Origin: Afifellaceae bacterium
GTDB taxonomy: Bacteria > Pseudomonadota > Alphaproteobacteria > Rhizobiales > Afifellaceae
DNA: 64,000 nt
NCBI GenBank assembly: GCA_028281235.1
Contig: JANQKG010000031.1
Coordinates: forward strand, 1-64,000
Reading direction: 5' to 3'
Positions 17,076 to 26,826 of this stretch are shown here, piece after piece; position 1 is the stretch's first letter, and every line of letters begins with the position of its first letter. The notes beneath the pieces were generated by a model. It searched no databases and was not told where the DNA came from. It was given only the letters and a program-made list of their open reading frames with translations. The position numbers and the translations under genes were made by a program.

Positions 17076-18077
17076 ATGGCCGAGGCGACCTATGATGTTT
17101 TGACGATCGGCAATGCCATCGTCGATGTGCTGGCGCATGCGGAAGACGATTTTCTGGTCCAGGAGGGGCTGGTCAAGGGGTCCATGCGGCTGATCGATGG
17201 CGAGGAAGCCGACCGGCTCTTCGACCACATGGGAACGGCGCAGCTCATCTCCGGCGGCTGCGCCGGCAACACCGCCGCTGGTGTGGCGTCGTTCGGCGCC
17301 CGCGCCGCCTTCATCGGCAAGATCGCCGACGACGAGCTCGGCCGCTTCTTCCGCCACGACATGAACGCGCTTGGCGTCGCCTTCCCCACCGCTCCCGTTG
17401 ACGACAGCACGCCGACGGCGCGCTCCATGATCCTGATCACGCCGGATGGCGAGCGCACAATGAACACCTCGCTTTCCGCCTGCCAGGAGCTGACCTCCGA
17501 TGACATTGAGCGGCAAACGGTGGAAGGCGCCGCCATCACCTATCTGGAGGGCTATCTTTGGGACCCGCCCAAGGCCAAGGAAGCGTTCCGCCTGGCCGCC
17601 AAGATCGCTCACGGCGCCGGCCGCAAGGTAGCCATGACGCTCTCCGATTCGTTTTGCGTCGACCGTTTCCGCGACGAGTTCCTTGAACTGATGCGCACCG
17701 GCCAGCTCGACCTGGTCTTCGCCAACCGACATGAGGCGCTGGCGCTCTACCAGACGAGCGACTTTGAAACGGCGCTGGCGTGCATGGAGGAGGATGTGCC
17801 GATGGCCGCCGTGACAATGAGCGAGGAAGGCTCGCTGATCCTCTCAGGCGGACAACGCATCCCCGTTCCGCCCGCCAAGGTGGAGCGCATCGTCGACCTG
17901 ACCGGCGCCGGCGATCTCTACGCGGCGGGCTTCATGTATGGGCTAGCACAAGGCCACGCGCTTGACGCATGCGGCCGGCTGGGGTCGCTCGCCGCGGCGG
18001 AGGTCATATCGCATATCGGCGCGCGGCCGCTGGAATCGCTCAGCCAATTGGCAAGCCAGGCGGGTCTTGCGGCTTAA
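17076..18077 (+). CDS. PfkB-family kinase, probable adenosine kinase
   Basis: Ribokinase/PfkB-type sugar kinase of 333 residues. Typical features are the N-terminal YDVLTIGNAIVDVLA, the substrate-site GGCAGNTAAGVASFGARAAFIG, and the C-terminal anion-hole and catalytic motif DLTGAGDLYAAGFMYG with the catalytic Asp. The N-terminal and GGCAGN segments resemble the bacterial adenosine kinases common in Hyphomicrobiales, which salvage adenosine to AMP; another sugar kinase specificity is possible. Its last 38 bases overlap the end of the convergent PhyH gene. Confidence 0.88.
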   Translation: MAEATYDVLTIGNAIVDVLAHAEDDFLVQEGLVKGSMRLIDGEEADRLFDHMGTAQLISGGCAGNTAAGVASFGARAAFIGKIADDELGRFFRHDMNALGVAFPTAPVDDSTPTARSMILITPDGERTMNTSLSACQELTSDDIERQTVEGAAITYLEGYLWDPPKAKEAFRLAAKIAHGAGRKVAMTLSDSFCVDRFRDEFLELMRTGQLDLVFANRHEALALYQTSDFETALACMEEDVPMAAVTMSEEGSLILSGGQRIPVPPAKVERIVDLTGAGDLYAAGFMYGLAQGHALDACGRLGSLAAAEVISHIGARPLESLSQLASQAGLAA

Positions 18078-19083
18078 GCACGCCGACATCCCGCCACGGC
18101 TGGCGCATCAGGCCTTTCTTGTGAAGGTAGTCACGCACGTCCCAGACGAACGGGATACGGCGCTCCGCTAGTCCCGGCCTGCTCCATGGATCGAGGCCCG
18201 TCCACGGCAGAAACGGATTGCGCCGCCCATAGGTCCACACCTCGACGCGAACCGAAGGTCGGACGGACAAGCCACGGGCGTGGAACCCGACCGTGTCGGC
18301 GACCACAAGCGTATTGGCGGGGGCTGCCAGCGGCCGTGGCGCGCCATATCCCATCGCAGCGATCTCCGCCGGCGTGGCGCGCAATGAGCCACGCGCCGCC
18401 AGGCGGTCGGCGCCGGTCGCCGCCGCGATGCTTTGCTCGTGCTCCCATTTAAGCCGCTCAGGCGTAAGGCGATGCGAGCCGGGCACGTAGGTAAAAGGCC
18501 CTTCATCCTCCGCCACGTCGGTGAGGAAGTAGAACGCCTTCACCGACGGATGAAACGTGTCGAGATGAAGATCGGTTTGCGGATCGGGATTGGTCTGGCG
18601 GATGTGGCTGAGGATAGTTTGGATATAGGTGAGCGGTTCCTGGTCGAAGGATCCGACATAGCGGTTGAGGCCGCGCCAATCGGCGTTCGACAGAAGCCTC
18701 TTGATCTCCGGCACCGCGGCAATGAAATCCGGATCGACAGCGAAGCGGCGCGTGACGGTGTCACCCTGAATCATCTCGCGCGCCGGCGCCGGATGCGCGA
18801 GCACCGCATCACGTAGCCGCTCAAACGTGTCGCGCGGCAGAAAATCGGAACGCATGACGAAACCGTCACGGCCAAAAGCTGCGCGATCCTCCGCCGAGAT
18901 CATGTGCGCCAATCTTTTGCGCCGGCTCCAGGCCATGGCATGGGCAAGCTTGACGCGGCTTGTGTGGAGCCCGCGCCGGTTCAAAGTCTCAGAGCCGATG
19001 ACCGGGTTGTCGCGAAACGACTTGGCGCCGGTCGCCAATGCCGCGACCCAGAACGGCGCCATGAGGTAACGTGCGGGGTTCAT
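18040..19083 (-). CDS. Phytanoyl-CoA dioxygenase (PhyH) family protein
   Basis: Fe(II)/2-oxoglutarate-type dioxygenase of 347 residues. The metal triad is visible as HLD (His173, Asp175 in DLHLDTFHPS) and a distal His268 in TVGFHARG, with FTYVPGSHRLTPER between them as in the PhyH family. A ~60-residue N-terminal region (ARYLMAPFWVAALATGAKSF) precedes the domain and may be membrane-associated. The substrate is unknown; bacterial members act on diverse lipids and metabolites. Its 3' end overlaps the kinase gene by 38 bases, tail to tail. Confidence 0.85.
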   Translation of the reverse strand: MNPARYLMAPFWVAALATGAKSFRDNPVIGSETLNRRGLHTSRVKLAHAMAWSRRKRLAHMISAEDRAAFGRDGFVMRSDFLPRDTFERLRDAVLAHPAPAREMIQGDTVTRRFAVDPDFIAAVPEIKRLLSNADWRGLNRYVGSFDQEPLTYIQTILSHIRQTNPDPQTDLHLDTFHPSVKAFYFLTDVAEDEGPFTYVPGSHRLTPERLKWEHEQSIAAATGADRLAARGSLRATPAEIAAMGYGAPRPLAAPANTLVVADTVGFHARGLSVRPSVRVEVWTYGRRNPFLPWTGLDPWSRPGLAERRIPFVWDVRDYLHKKGLMRQPWRDVGVLKPQDPPGLPIG

Positions 19084-19116
19084 GCTGCCTTGTTATCGGC
19101 CCGGGGACCGCCTGAC

Positions 19117-20403
19117 TCAAGCGGTTTGACGCCGCATGACGAGCCGGCCGGTCAGGAAGCTCGTCGCAACCTCGCCTTTGCCCTTGATGTCGATCTTGCC
19201 CCGCGGCTCGAAGGTGAAACGGTCGCGCAGCCCCTCGGCAAAGGCGTCTGTCACGTGGATAGAGCCCGGCTCGCCGGAGGATTCCATGCGCGCCGCCACA
19301 TTCACCGCATCGCCCCACAAATCATAGGCGAACTTCCGATTGCCGATGACGCCCGCCACGACGGCCCCAGCGTTGAGGCCGATCCTGAGCTGAACCGGAA
19401 TCTCCGATCCCGGCTGCTTGAAGCGCGCTGCAACCGCCTGGATGTCGAGTGCCAGATTGGCGATCGTCTCGTCCGGATCCGCGACGGGCTCCGGCAATCC
19501 GGCCACGACCATATAGGCATCGCCGATCGTCTTGATTTTCTCAACGCCGTATCCCGCGACAAGCTCGTCGATGGCGTTGAACACCTCGTTCAGAACCGTC
19601 ACGACCTGCGCCGGCGGCAGCCGACCGGACATTGAGGTGAAGCCGACAATATCTGCAAACAAGATCGCCACGCGGTCGTGATCGTCGGCAATCATGCCGG
19701 CCGTGCTCTTCAGCCGCCGCGCAATGGGCTGAGGCAAAATATTCAGAAGCAGGCTTTCGCTTTCGCCGTAGGCTGCGGCGAGGTCCTTTTCAGCGCGCTC
19801 CGACGCCCGCACGAACGGCAGCACCATGACCAGCACATAGAGCGGCCATGTTACGACCGATGTGATGATCATCGACTCCGCCAATTGTTCGGTGACGGTG
19901 TAGATCGGCGGATTGTTGAGCGCATAGCCCGTTACGACGCCGGCGCTCGCCATCACAAACGCCGCAAGCACGATCGAAATCCGCCACGAATAGAATGGCT
20001 GGATGAACACCAGGATCGTGACCAGGAACGCATAGTTCTGGAAGCCGTATTGAAGGCCGGTGCACACGGTCGCGGCGACGCCGTGCAGCACCAACTCCGA
20101 GATCGCCCCCCAATAGGCAACGCGATAGAAGCCGGCTCTGAGCAGGAACGATGCAGCGATGAAGATGGCCACGCTAAAGACGTTGAAAAACGCCATGAAC
20201 GTGACGCCGGCCTGCCAGAACATCACCAGCGAAAAGAAATGCGCTATGCCGGCGAGGACGTAGAAGATCCGCCAATAGACGTAATAGCGGATTAGCTCAT
20301 CGGGAACGTGAGCCGGAACCGATGTCAGCCAGCCGGATGACTTTGGGGGCGCCGTCAGCGCCGCGGGCTGCCGGGATGCGGCGTTTGGACGGGCGGCAGA
20401 CAA
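19117..20403 (-). CDS. Membrane-bound class III adenylate cyclase
   Basis: Makes cyclic AMP from ATP. The N-terminal ~200 residues contain about six membrane helices (between residues 45 and 198). A class III cyclase domain follows (about 240-420). Metal-binding aspartates are Asp251 (FADIVGFTSMSG) and Asp295 (KTIGDAYMV). The purine-specifying pair is Lys289 (EKIKTIGD) and Asp361 (YDLWGD), which favours ATP over GTP. The transition-state Asn and Arg are in GDAVNVAARMES (about Asn368, Arg372). All catalytic positions are present, so it should be active as a homodimer. It lies six bases from the hslU stop on the same strand. The signal sensed by the membrane part is unknown. Confidence 0.92.
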   Translation of the reverse strand: MSAARPNAASRQPAALTAPPKSSGWLTSVPAHVPDELIRYYVYWRIFYVLAGIAHFFSLVMFWQAGVTFMAFFNVFSVAIFIAASFLLRAGFYRVAYWGAISELVLHGVAATVCTGLQYGFQNYAFLVTILVFIQPFYSWRISIVLAAFVMASAGVVTGYALNNPPIYTVTEQLAESMIITSVVTWPLYVLVMVLPFVRASERAEKDLAAAYGESESLLLNILPQPIARRLKSTAGMIADDHDRVAILFADIVGFTSMSGRLPPAQVVTVLNEVFNAIDELVAGYGVEKIKTIGDAYMVVAGLPEPVADPDETIANLALDIQAVAARFKQPGSEIPVQLRIGLNAGAVVAGVIGNRKFAYDLWGDAVNVAARMESSGEPGSIHVTDAFAEGLRDRFTFEPRGKIDIKGKGEVATSFLTGRLVMRRQTA

Positions 20404-20409
20404 GACGCC

Positions 20410-21771
20410 TCAGAGAATGAACCGGCTGAGATCGGCGTTACGCGCCAGATCGCCGATATTCTTCTCCACAAAGGCCGCGTCGATCGTGATCGTCTCGCCG
20501 GCGCGGTCGGGCGCGGTAAACGAAATCTCGTCCAAGATGCGCTCCATCACCGTCTGCAGCCGGCGCGCGCCGATATTCTCCACCGCCGCGTTGATCTCCA
20601 CCGCGAAGTGCGCAATCGCGTCCACCGCATCCTCGGTGAAGTCCAGCGTCACGCCTTCCGTCTCCATCAGCGCTTTGTATTGCTTGATGAGGCTCGCCTC
20701 CGTCTCCGTCAGGATGCGGCGGAAATCCTCCTCCGTCAGCGCCCTCAGTTCCACGCGGATCGGCAGGCGGCCCTGCAACTCCGGCAACAGGTCGGACGGC
20801 TTGGAAACGTGGAAGGCACCCGACGCGACAAACAGAATATGGTCGGTCTTCACCGGCCCATGTTTCGTCGCCACCGTCGTGCCCTCCACCAGGGGCAGGA
20901 GGTCGCGCTGCACGCCCTCGCGGCTCACATCGCCGGCGCGGCCCTCGCGCGCGCAAATCTTGTCGATCTCGTCGAGAAAGACGATCCCGTCATTCTCCAC
21001 TGACTTCATCGCCTCCTGCACGACCTGATCCTCGTCGAGCAGATTGTCGGCTTCTTCTTCAAGGAGCAGGTCATAGGATTCGCCGACCGTCACCTTGCGC
21101 GTCTTGGTGCGCCCGCCGCCGAGCGCTTTGCCGAGCATCTCGCCGACATTCATGACGCCGATGGACGCGCCCGGCATGCCCGGCATTTCAAACGCGCCCA
21201 TCGGATTGGACGTGTCACGGACTTCGATCTCAATGTCCTTGTCGTCGAGTTCGCCGGCCCGCAGGCGTTTGCGAAAACTCTCACGCGTGGTCGGGCTGGC
21301 ATGCTCGCCCACCAAGGCGTCGAGCACTCGCTCCTCCGCCTGCAGATGCGCTTTGGCCTGAACTTCGCGGCGCTTGGTGTCGCGCACCAGCCCGATGCCG
21401 ACCTCCACCAGATCGCGGATGATCTGCTCAACGTCGCGGCCGACATAGCCAACCTCGGTGAACTTGGTCGCTTCAACCTTAATGAAGGGCGCGTTGGCAA
21501 GCCTGGCCAGGCGGCGCGAAATCTCCGTCTTGCCAACGCCGGTCGGGCCGATCATCAGGATGTTCTTCGGCAGCACCTCTTCGCGCATAGGGCCCTCAAG
21601 CTGCTGCCTGCGCCAGCGGTTGCGCAGCGCAATAGCAACCGCGCGCTTGGCGTCCTTCTGCCCGATGATGAATCGGTCGAGCTCCGACACGGTTTCGCGC
21701 GGTGAGAACGCGGCGGAGGCCTCCTGGCCTTGGGACTGTGCGTCGAGCTGCGCGGCGAAATTATGCGTCAT
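20410..21771 (-). CDS. hslU: ATP-dependent protease ATPase subunit HslU
   Basis: AAA+ unfoldase of the HslUV (ClpQY) protease, which unfolds substrates and feeds them to HslV. Walker A is at residues 75-82 (GPTGVGKT), the pore loop GYVGRD follows, Walker B is in [10 protein letters not shown], and the sensor region has [15 protein letters not shown]. The C-terminus LSRFIL is the tail that docks between HslV subunits. It has 453 residues, slightly long because of an N-terminal extension rich in Q and A. It is the last gene of the minus-strand unit hslV-membrane protein-acetyltransferase-hslU, 9 bases after the acetyltransferase. Confidence 0.96.
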   Translation of the reverse strand: MTHNFAAQLDAQSQGQEASAAFSPRETVSELDRFIIGQKDAKRAVAIALRNRWRRQQLEGPMREEVLPKNILMIGPTGVGKTEISRRLARLANAPFIKVEATKFTEVGYVGRDVEQIIRDLVEVGIGLVRDTKRREVQAKAHLQAEERVLDALVGEHASPTTRESFRKRLRAGELDDKDIEIEVRDTSNPMGAFEMPGMPGASIGVMNVGEMLGKALGGGRTKTRKVTVGESYDLLLEEEADNLLDEDQVVQEAMKSVENDGIVFLDEIDKICAREGRAGDVSREGVQRDLLPLVEGTTVATKHGPVKTDHILFVASGAFHVSKPSDLLPELQGRLPIRVELRALTEEDFRRILTETEASLIKQYKALMETEGVTLDFTEDAVDAIAHFAVEINAAVENIGARRLQTVMERILDEISFTAPDRAGETITIDAAFVEKNIGDLARNADLSRFIL

Positions 21772-21780
21772 GATTCTCTT

Positions 21781-22302
21781 TCAGCTGCGGTCCCGGGCCA
21801 TCAGCACCACGGGGCCGTCCTTGGTCATGCGGTTGTCGATCGTCGTGAAACCCGCCTTCTCATAGGCCCGCACGGCGCTTGTGTTGGCGGGCTCCGGGTC
21901 GGTGATCACGCGCGGCGCACCAGCGGCGTAGAGCCTGGCGCACATGGCCTCAATGAAGCGCGGTCCGTGTCCATGCCCTACCATATCGGCATCGCCGATG
22001 AACTGATCAATGCCGCGGCTTCCTGCCGGCTGATCGCGATAAGGCCCATCGGGCTCGTCATGCGTATCGTAGGTCTGCATATAGCCGAACGGTAGGCTGC
22101 CGAAGCTCACGATATAGGGATCGATTGTCGGATTGCCGATATGGCTGGCGATGTCGGCGATCTGCCGCGCCGGCTCCGGCCACCAGCGGCGCACATGCGC
22201 AGCATTCAGCCAGCGCTCAAGCAGTGGCAGGTCGGCCGCCTTGACGAGGCGAAAGCCATAGCCGCCCTGAGCCCTCCCGGTCTGATCCGTGGTCGCGCTC
22301 AT
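21781..22302 (-). CDS. GNAT acetyltransferase, AAC(6')-like
   Basis: Acetyl-CoA-dependent N-acetyltransferase of the aminoglycoside 6'-acetyltransferase-like group (Acetyltransf_8), 173 residues. Evidence: RWLNAAHVRRWWPEP near the N-terminus, IDQFIGDADMVGHGHGPRFI with the acetyl-CoA pyrophosphate loop, and the closing DPEPANTSAVRAYEKAGF. A GNAT gene between hslV and hslU is common in rhizobial genomes, so a housekeeping substrate is more likely than antibiotic resistance. Its ATG overlaps the preceding gene's stop (ATGA). Confidence 0.88.
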   Translation of the reverse strand: MSATTDQTGRAQGGYGFRLVKAADLPLLERWLNAAHVRRWWPEPARQIADIASHIGNPTIDPYIVSFGSLPFGYMQTYDTHDEPDGPYRDQPAGSRGIDQFIGDADMVGHGHGPRFIEAMCARLYAAGAPRVITDPEPANTSAVRAYEKAGFTTIDNRMTKDGPVVLMARDRS

Positions 22303-23393
22303 GAGCCGGCTCCTGCAGGCCCGGCTCCCGCGTGCACAATCCGGGTCGGCGGCAGCCGCTCTGCCAGCTTCTGCGGCACGAGGCTCATCAAGATCCGGCG
22401 CAACATCGTCCAGCCGATGCTGAGCGCAAGGATCAGCGCGCCGAGAATGAGAAGCGTCGTGAAGAAGATACTGGAGGAGGACATGCCGGCATCGCCAAGC
22501 AGCGAGCGGAAGGCAAATCCGGCATAGGCGAGGCCCGCGACCAGAAACGAACGCCGATCGATCACCACGGAGACGAGCCCGATCGCCGCGAACATCGCAA
22601 GCACACGGATCGCATCGTCGATGGCAAGTCCGTCCGGCGCTCCATCCGGCACACCGGTAAGCACCGTGTGAACCATCAATGGCGCAGCCAGCACATGCAG
22701 CCAGAAGGCTATATCGGTCCGCCGCGTAAGTCGCTCAGGGTCGGACATATCGAAGCGCATGGCGAGCGCAAACACGCCAAGGCCGCAAGCCAACAACAGC
22801 CAGCGAATGTTGGCACCCGTCAGCTCCGGCGCAACCATGGCCGCGACCGAAACGACCAGTGCCACCAAAGTCGCGACACCGGCGGCCACGGCAATCGGCA
22901 CGCGGAAGCGGCGATAATAGAGGGCGACGGCGATGCCGGTGAGAATGGCGGCAAGCGCCGGCAACCCGCCAACCAGGTCAAGGAAGAAAACCGCCGCCGC
23001 CCCGGCAAAGACCACCAAGAGCACAATGCTGGGCAGCGCCATCAGGCGAATGCGGGTGAAGTATTCAGCCAACAACCAGGCGCCGGCGCCGACCACTGCC
23101 GCCACCATTCCTTTGTCCGCAAATTGCAGATAGCCGAAATAGATCGCCGGACCGACGACCAGCGCAATGCCGATCGTCACGAAGATGTCGGCAAAGCCGC
23201 GCACCAAGCGCACGCTCTCCGGGTCGCGCGGAAGGGAGGCCTCGGCCGGCGTCCGGGCAGGCACCTCCGTAGCGTCTCCCCGGTCCGCACCGTCGGCTTC
23301 AATCTCAGCAGCGATCGTCGTGATGCGTTCCGCCTGCTTGTCGTCAATCACGCCATCGGCGACGGCCTTATGAAGGACGCGCTGGTCGATCAT
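22299..23393 (-). CDS. DUF2157-like multi-pass membrane protein
   Basis: Polytopic membrane protein of about 364 residues. The first ~30 residues ([26 protein letters not shown]) form a soluble helix pair like that of DUF2157 proteins, followed by an acidic linker and about ten hydrophobic helices. The start at 23393 is chosen because it overlaps the hslV stop in an ATGA junction; a start 45 bases earlier would lie inside hslV. Its own stop overlaps the acetyltransferase start. The tight packing implies co-translation with hslV, but no functional link is known. Confidence 0.78.
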   Translation of the reverse strand: MIDQRVLHKAVADGVIDDKQAERITTIAAEIEADGADRGDATEVPARTPAEASLPRDPESVRLVRGFADIFVTIGIALVVGPAIYFGYLQFADKGMVAAVVGAGAWLLAEYFTRIRLMALPSIVLLVVFAGAAAVFFLDLVGGLPALAAILTGIAVALYYRRFRVPIAVAAGVATLVALVVSVAAMVAPELTGANIRWLLLACGLGVFALAMRFDMSDPERLTRRTDIAFWLHVLAAPLMVHTVLTGVPDGAPDGLAIDDAIRVLAMFAAIGLVSVVIDRRSFLVAGLAYAGFAFRSLLGDAGMSSSSIFFTTLLILGALILALSIGWTMLRRILMSLVPQKLAERLPPTRIVHAGAGPAGAGS

Positions 23394-23944
23394 TCCGAGA
23401 GGCTTTCCACCACGACGCTGGTGTTGGTGTAGACGCAAATCTCGCCGGCGATCTCCATGGCACGCCGGGCGATCACCTCAGCATCCATGTCGCTGTCGCC
23501 GAGCGCCCGCGCCGCGGCGAGCGCGTAATTACCGCCCGATCCGATGGCCGCAATGCCGTGTTCCGGCTCCAGCACGTCGCCGGTGCCCGTCAGCACCAAA
23601 GTGGTCGACTTGTCGGCGACGATCATCATCGCCTCGAGACGGCGCAGGAAGCGGTCCGTGCGCCAATCCTTGGCAAGCTCCACACAGGCGCGCATCAGCT
23701 GGCCGGGATATTGCTCCAGCTTCGCCTCCAGCCGCTCCAGGAGCGTGAAAGCGTCGGCGGTCGCACCGGCAAAGCCGGCGATGACGTCGCCCTTCGACAA
23801 GGGCCGCACCTTGCGCGCATTGTGCTTGATCACCGTCTGGCCCATCGACACTTGGCCATCCCCGGCGATGACGACCTTACCGCCCTTGCGCACGGTGACG
23901 ATGGTCGTGGCGTGCCAGGACGCGGCGGGAGATTGCTCGCTCAA
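23390..23944 (-). CDS. hslV: ATP-dependent protease peptidase subunit HslV
   Basis: Proteasome beta-like threonine peptidase that forms the proteolytic core of HslUV. The mature N-terminal nucleophile is Thr13 in [11 protein letters not shown], so a 12-residue leader is removed, as is usual in alphaproteobacteria. Other landmarks are [35 protein letters not shown] and [16 protein letters not shown]. It has 184 residues, the family length. It is the first gene of the four-gene unit ending in hslU. Confidence 0.96.
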   Translation of the reverse strand: MSEQSPAASWHATTIVTVRKGGKVVIAGDGQVSMGQTVIKHNARKVRPLSKGDVIAGFAGATADAFTLLERLEAKLEQYPGQLMRACVELAKDWRTDRFLRRLEAMMIVADKSTTLVLTGTGDVLEPEHGIAAIGSGGNYALAAARALGDSDMDAEVIARRAMEIAGEICVYTNTSVVVESLSE

Positions 23945-24084
23945 TATCGCCTCCTTCAGCGAATAAAGCCGGCCCCCTGACGAAGCGCCGGCCCCACCCC
24001 TGATCGCGTTGTCCGCTATTTAGGTGCCGCCCGTGGCATGTGCAATTGCCGCAAGGGGCCACGGCCGGCCGCAGTCGCGCAAGC

Positions 24085-24813
24085 TCAGCGTAGGCGCAAA
24101 CGCCACTCGTAGCGCGCAAACGGCAATGAACGGGCCGGTTCAAGGTAAATGTGCTGCGCCTCCGGCGGGATAACGGCAACGGCAAACGCGCGCCATTCAT
24201 CATAGCAGCCGGCCAGCCAGGCGCGGAGCCAATACCGGCGCAGCCATCCGACGCAAAGATCGGGAACGCGGTGGCTGCGAGCTAACGCCTCGGCTTCGTC
24301 GACAAGCCACGTGAACCATTGCAGCTTGCTGATCAGCGCACTCAAGACGCTGATCCTGAGGATGGCAGCATGGACCCGCAGCCGTGAACGACCTGCCGAG
24401 GCGCGGATGTAGCGCTCCACAAGCTGCGTTGCGACGCGCTCCGGCGAAGCGACAAGGCTGACCACGGTCACCCGATCAGCGCGCTCAATCAAGGAGAGCG
24501 CCGGGTCGCCGCGGAACCCGCCGAACTCGATGCAGCGCGTCAGATTGTAGTGAAGAACAAGCCCATCGGCGAACCCGGCCGCCTGCTCAGGCGTCACTTT
24601 GTTGATGTCGGCGGCAAGGAGCTGTGGCCATTCCGATACGTCGCCAGGCAGATGGGCGAGAAGCGCCGGCGGAATGTCATGTCGCGCAAGGCGTGCCATC
24701 AGCGTCGACTTCCCGACGCCGGAGGGTCCGGCGACGATAAGAAGATGCGACGTTCGGGGAGTTTCCCCGCCGGCGCCATCCACCTCGCCGGCCGAGACGC
24801 GGCTCGATTTCAT
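24085..24813 (-). CDS. Uncharacterised P-loop NTPase-like protein
   Basis: I do not recognise a specific family. The N-terminal third has a clear Walker A (GPSGVGKST, residues 29-37) after a beta strand (HLLIVAG), as in kinase-type P-loop proteins. [23 protein letters not shown] stretch in the middle could be a second strand with a lid region containing several Arg. The C-terminal half is rich in Trp, Arg and Leu ([22 protein letters not shown]). No Walker B of standard form is obvious. A small-molecule kinase or a sulfotransferase-like fold is possible. It is divergent from hisB and 140 bases from hslV. Confidence 0.7.
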   Translation of the reverse strand: MKSSRVSAGEVDGAGGETPRTSHLLIVAGPSGVGKSTLMARLARHDIPPALLAHLPGDVSEWPQLLAADINKVTPEQAAGFADGLVLHYNLTRCIEFGGFRGDPALSLIERADRVTVVSLVASPERVATQLVERYIRASAGRSRLRVHAAILRISVLSALISKLQWFTWLVDEAEALARSHRVPDLCVGWLRRYWLRAWLAGCYDEWRAFAVAVIPPEAQHIYLEPARSLPFARYEWRLRLR

Positions 24814-24953
24814 ATAGCCAACCCTTACAACCTATCCGATTATCTGCACAGGCCGCAAAGCATGGCAAGCACGCCCGGCGAACTTGCCCGCTGTTGTGGC
24901 AATTACCCATCACCGCTGTTAGAAGGCGCTCGCGAATTGGGACACGCGATACG

Positions 24954-25547
24954 ATGCGTAAGGCCGAGATAAAGCGCAAAACCAAGGAAACCGATATCGC
25001 GGTCGCCGTTAATCTGGACGGCGCCGGCAAGGCGGATATTGCCACCGGAATCGGGTTCTTCGACCACATGCTGGAGCAGGTGGCGCGCCACGGATTGATC
25101 GACATGAGGATCAAGGCCGCCGGCGACCTGCATATCGACCAGCACCACACGGCGGAGGATGTTGGGATCGCGCTGGGCCAGGCGCTGAAGAAGGCGCTTG
25201 GCGAAATGAAGGGCATCACGCGCTACGCCGACGTGCATCTGCCGATGGACGAAGCGCTGACCCGCTGCGCCGTCGATGTGTCCGGCCGGCCCTATCTGGT
25301 CTGGCGGGTGAAGTTCAGCCGCGGCAAGGTCGGTGACTTCGACACCGAGCTGGTGCGCGAATTCTTCCAGGCGTTCGCGCAAAATGCCGGCATCACCTTG
25401 CACGTGGAGAACCTCTACGGCCGCAACAACCACCATATCGCCGAGAGCTGCTTCAAGGCGCTGGCGCGTGCGCTGCGCGCCGCCTTGGCGATCGATGCGA
25501 GAAACGCCAAATCCGTGCCCTCCACCAAGGGCACGCTGAGCGGATAA
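24954..25547 (+). CDS. hisB: Imidazoleglycerol-phosphate dehydratase
   Basis: Sixth step of histidine synthesis: dehydrates imidazole glycerol phosphate to imidazole acetol phosphate. Metal-binding motifs are present in both halves ([13 protein letters not shown] with [15 protein letters not shown], and [19 protein letters not shown]). It is the short monofunctional form (198 residues, no phosphatase domain). The ATG at 24954 before [12 protein letters not shown] gives the normal N-terminus; the frame is open 60 bases upstream but that adds no conserved sequence. First gene of the his cluster; DUF2628 follows after 4 bases. Confidence 0.95.
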   Translation: MRKAEIKRKTKETDIAVAVNLDGAGKADIATGIGFFDHMLEQVARHGLIDMRIKAAGDLHIDQHHTAEDVGIALGQALKKALGEMKGITRYADVHLPMDEALTRCAVDVSGRPYLVWRVKFSRGKVGDFDTELVREFFQAFAQNAGITLHVENLYGRNNHHIAESCFKALARALRAALAIDARNAKSVPSTKGTLSG

Positions 25548-25551
25548 GTAC

Positions 25552-26025
25552 ATGAGAGCCTACACGGTTCACGGGCTGCCGCGCGACCCGAGCCCGGAGC
25601 GCTTCGCCTTCGTCAAGGACGGCATCTGCTGGCCGGCACTCTTCATCCCGCTTCTGTGGATGCTGTGGCATCGCATGTGGGTGGTGCTGCTCGGCTATAT
25701 CGCATTCGGTCTGGCGGTCGTTGCGATCGACCAATTCGTCGGCGAGCCTTACGCATTGATCGCCGGCATTGGCGGCGCTCTGATACTTTGGCTGGAGGGC
25801 AACGCCATCCGCCGCCTGTCGCTTCAGGCGCGCGACTGGCGCGAGATCGGCGAAGCCGCGGGGCGCAATCTTGCCGAAGCGGAGATCCGCTTCTTCGCCG
25901 GCTGGGCCAAGCTTCCGCCGCTGAAGCGCGAAGCACTTCTCGCCGGCGCCGCGCACAAAGTCGCGTCGCCCGTTGCCGACGCTGACGAGCCGATCCTCGG
26001 GCTCTTTCCCGAGCCCGACCGATGA
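25552..26025 (+). CDS. DUF2628 membrane protein
   Basis: Small membrane protein (157 residues) with the DUF2628 pattern: a short N-terminal segment ending FAFVKDGICWPALFIPLLWML, two or three further hydrophobic helices, and EGNAIRRLSLQARDW after the last helix. The C-terminal ~60 residues are soluble. Its function is unknown. The position between hisB and hisH is conserved in Hyphomicrobiales, so it is probably co-transcribed with histidine genes. Confidence 0.85.
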   Translation: MRAYTVHGLPRDPSPERFAFVKDGICWPALFIPLLWMLWHRMWVVLLGYIAFGLAVVAIDQFVGEPYALIAGIGGALILWLEGNAIRRLSLQARDWREIGEAAGRNLAEAEIRFFAGWAKLPPLKREALLAGAAHKVASPVADADEPILGLFPEPDR

Positions 26026-26049
26026 GCGCCGATCTTCGCGGCTTCTGAC

Positions 26050-26694
26050 ATGAGCGTCGCCATCATCGATTACGGCTCCGGCAACCTGCACTCCGCGGCC
26101 AAGGCGTTTGAGCGCGCCGCCTTGGAGACCGGCGACCGCATCATGGTCACCTCCGATGCGGAAGACGTTGCGGCCGCCGACCGGATCGTTCTGCCGGGCG
26201 TCGGCGCTTTTGCTGATTGCCGGCGCGGGCTCGACGCGGTGCCCGGCATGGTGGAGGCGCTCCACGAACATGTGTCGACGCGCGGCAAACCGTTTCTCGG
26301 CATCTGCGTCGGCTGCCAGCTCATGGCCGAGCGCGGCTTGGAGAAGGAGGTGACGGAGGGCCTCGGCTGGATCGCCGGCGATGTGGTCAAGATCGAGCCC
26401 AGCGACCCGGAGCTGAAGATCCCCCATATGGGCTGGAACACGCTTAACGTGGCGCGCGACGCGCCGCTCCTCGCCGGCGTGCCGACCGGCCCCGACGGGC
26501 TCGACGCCTACTTCGTGCACTCCTTCCACCTGAAGCAGAGCAACGACGACGACCTCGTCGCCACCGCCGATTATGGCGGCCCGGTTACGGCTGTCGTGGC
26601 GCGCGGCAATGTCGCCGGTACACAGTTCCACCCGGAGAAGAGCCAGGCGCTGGGGCTCGCGCTGATTGCCAATTTTCTGAAGTGGAAGCCTTGA
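26050..26694 (+). CDS. hisH: Imidazole glycerol phosphate synthase glutamine amidotransferase subunit
   Basis: Class I glutamine amidotransferase that supplies ammonia to HisF. The nucleophile is Cys86 in [13 protein letters not shown], and the catalytic His-Glu pair is in FHPEKSQ near residue 195. The N-terminus [19 protein letters not shown] is typical. It has 214 residues. It starts 24 bases after DUF2628. A palindromic element separates it from hisA, unlike the tight spacing elsewhere in the cluster. Confidence 0.95.
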   Translation: MSVAIIDYGSGNLHSAAKAFERAALETGDRIMVTSDAEDVAAADRIVLPGVGAFADCRRGLDAVPGMVEALHEHVSTRGKPFLGICVGCQLMAERGLEKEVTEGLGWIAGDVVKIEPSDPELKIPHMGWNTLNVARDAPLLAGVPTGPDGLDAYFVHSFHLKQSNDDDLVATADYGGPVTAVVARGNVAGTQFHPEKSQALGLALIANFLKWKP

Positions 26695-26706
26695 GTTTAA
26701 CTTCGT

Positions 26707-26803
26707 CGTCATGCCCGGGCTTGACCCGGGCGTCCGTTCCGGACCGTTCATGCCGATCTCGTCGCTACGGGATGGATCGCCGGATCAAGTCCGGCGATGA
26801 CGG
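26707..26803. repeat. Palindromic element between hisH and hisA
   Basis: Outer arms CGTCAT and ATGACG enclose two hairpins: GCCCGGG/CCCGGGC at 26713, and TCGCCGG/CCGGCGA closing at about 26797. It is a mosaic of the same general style as those at 14679 and 16845 but with different sequence. It lies inside the his transcript and will form RNA hairpins without a T tract, so it is not a standard terminator. Confidence 0.7.
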
Positions 26804-26826
26804 GCGCAATCAATTATCGTCTTGAC

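Noticed and set aside
21781-22302. Acetyltransferase as an antibiotic-resistance gene
   Set aside because: Resemblance to AAC(6') is at family level; its place inside the hsl operon argues for a housekeeping role.
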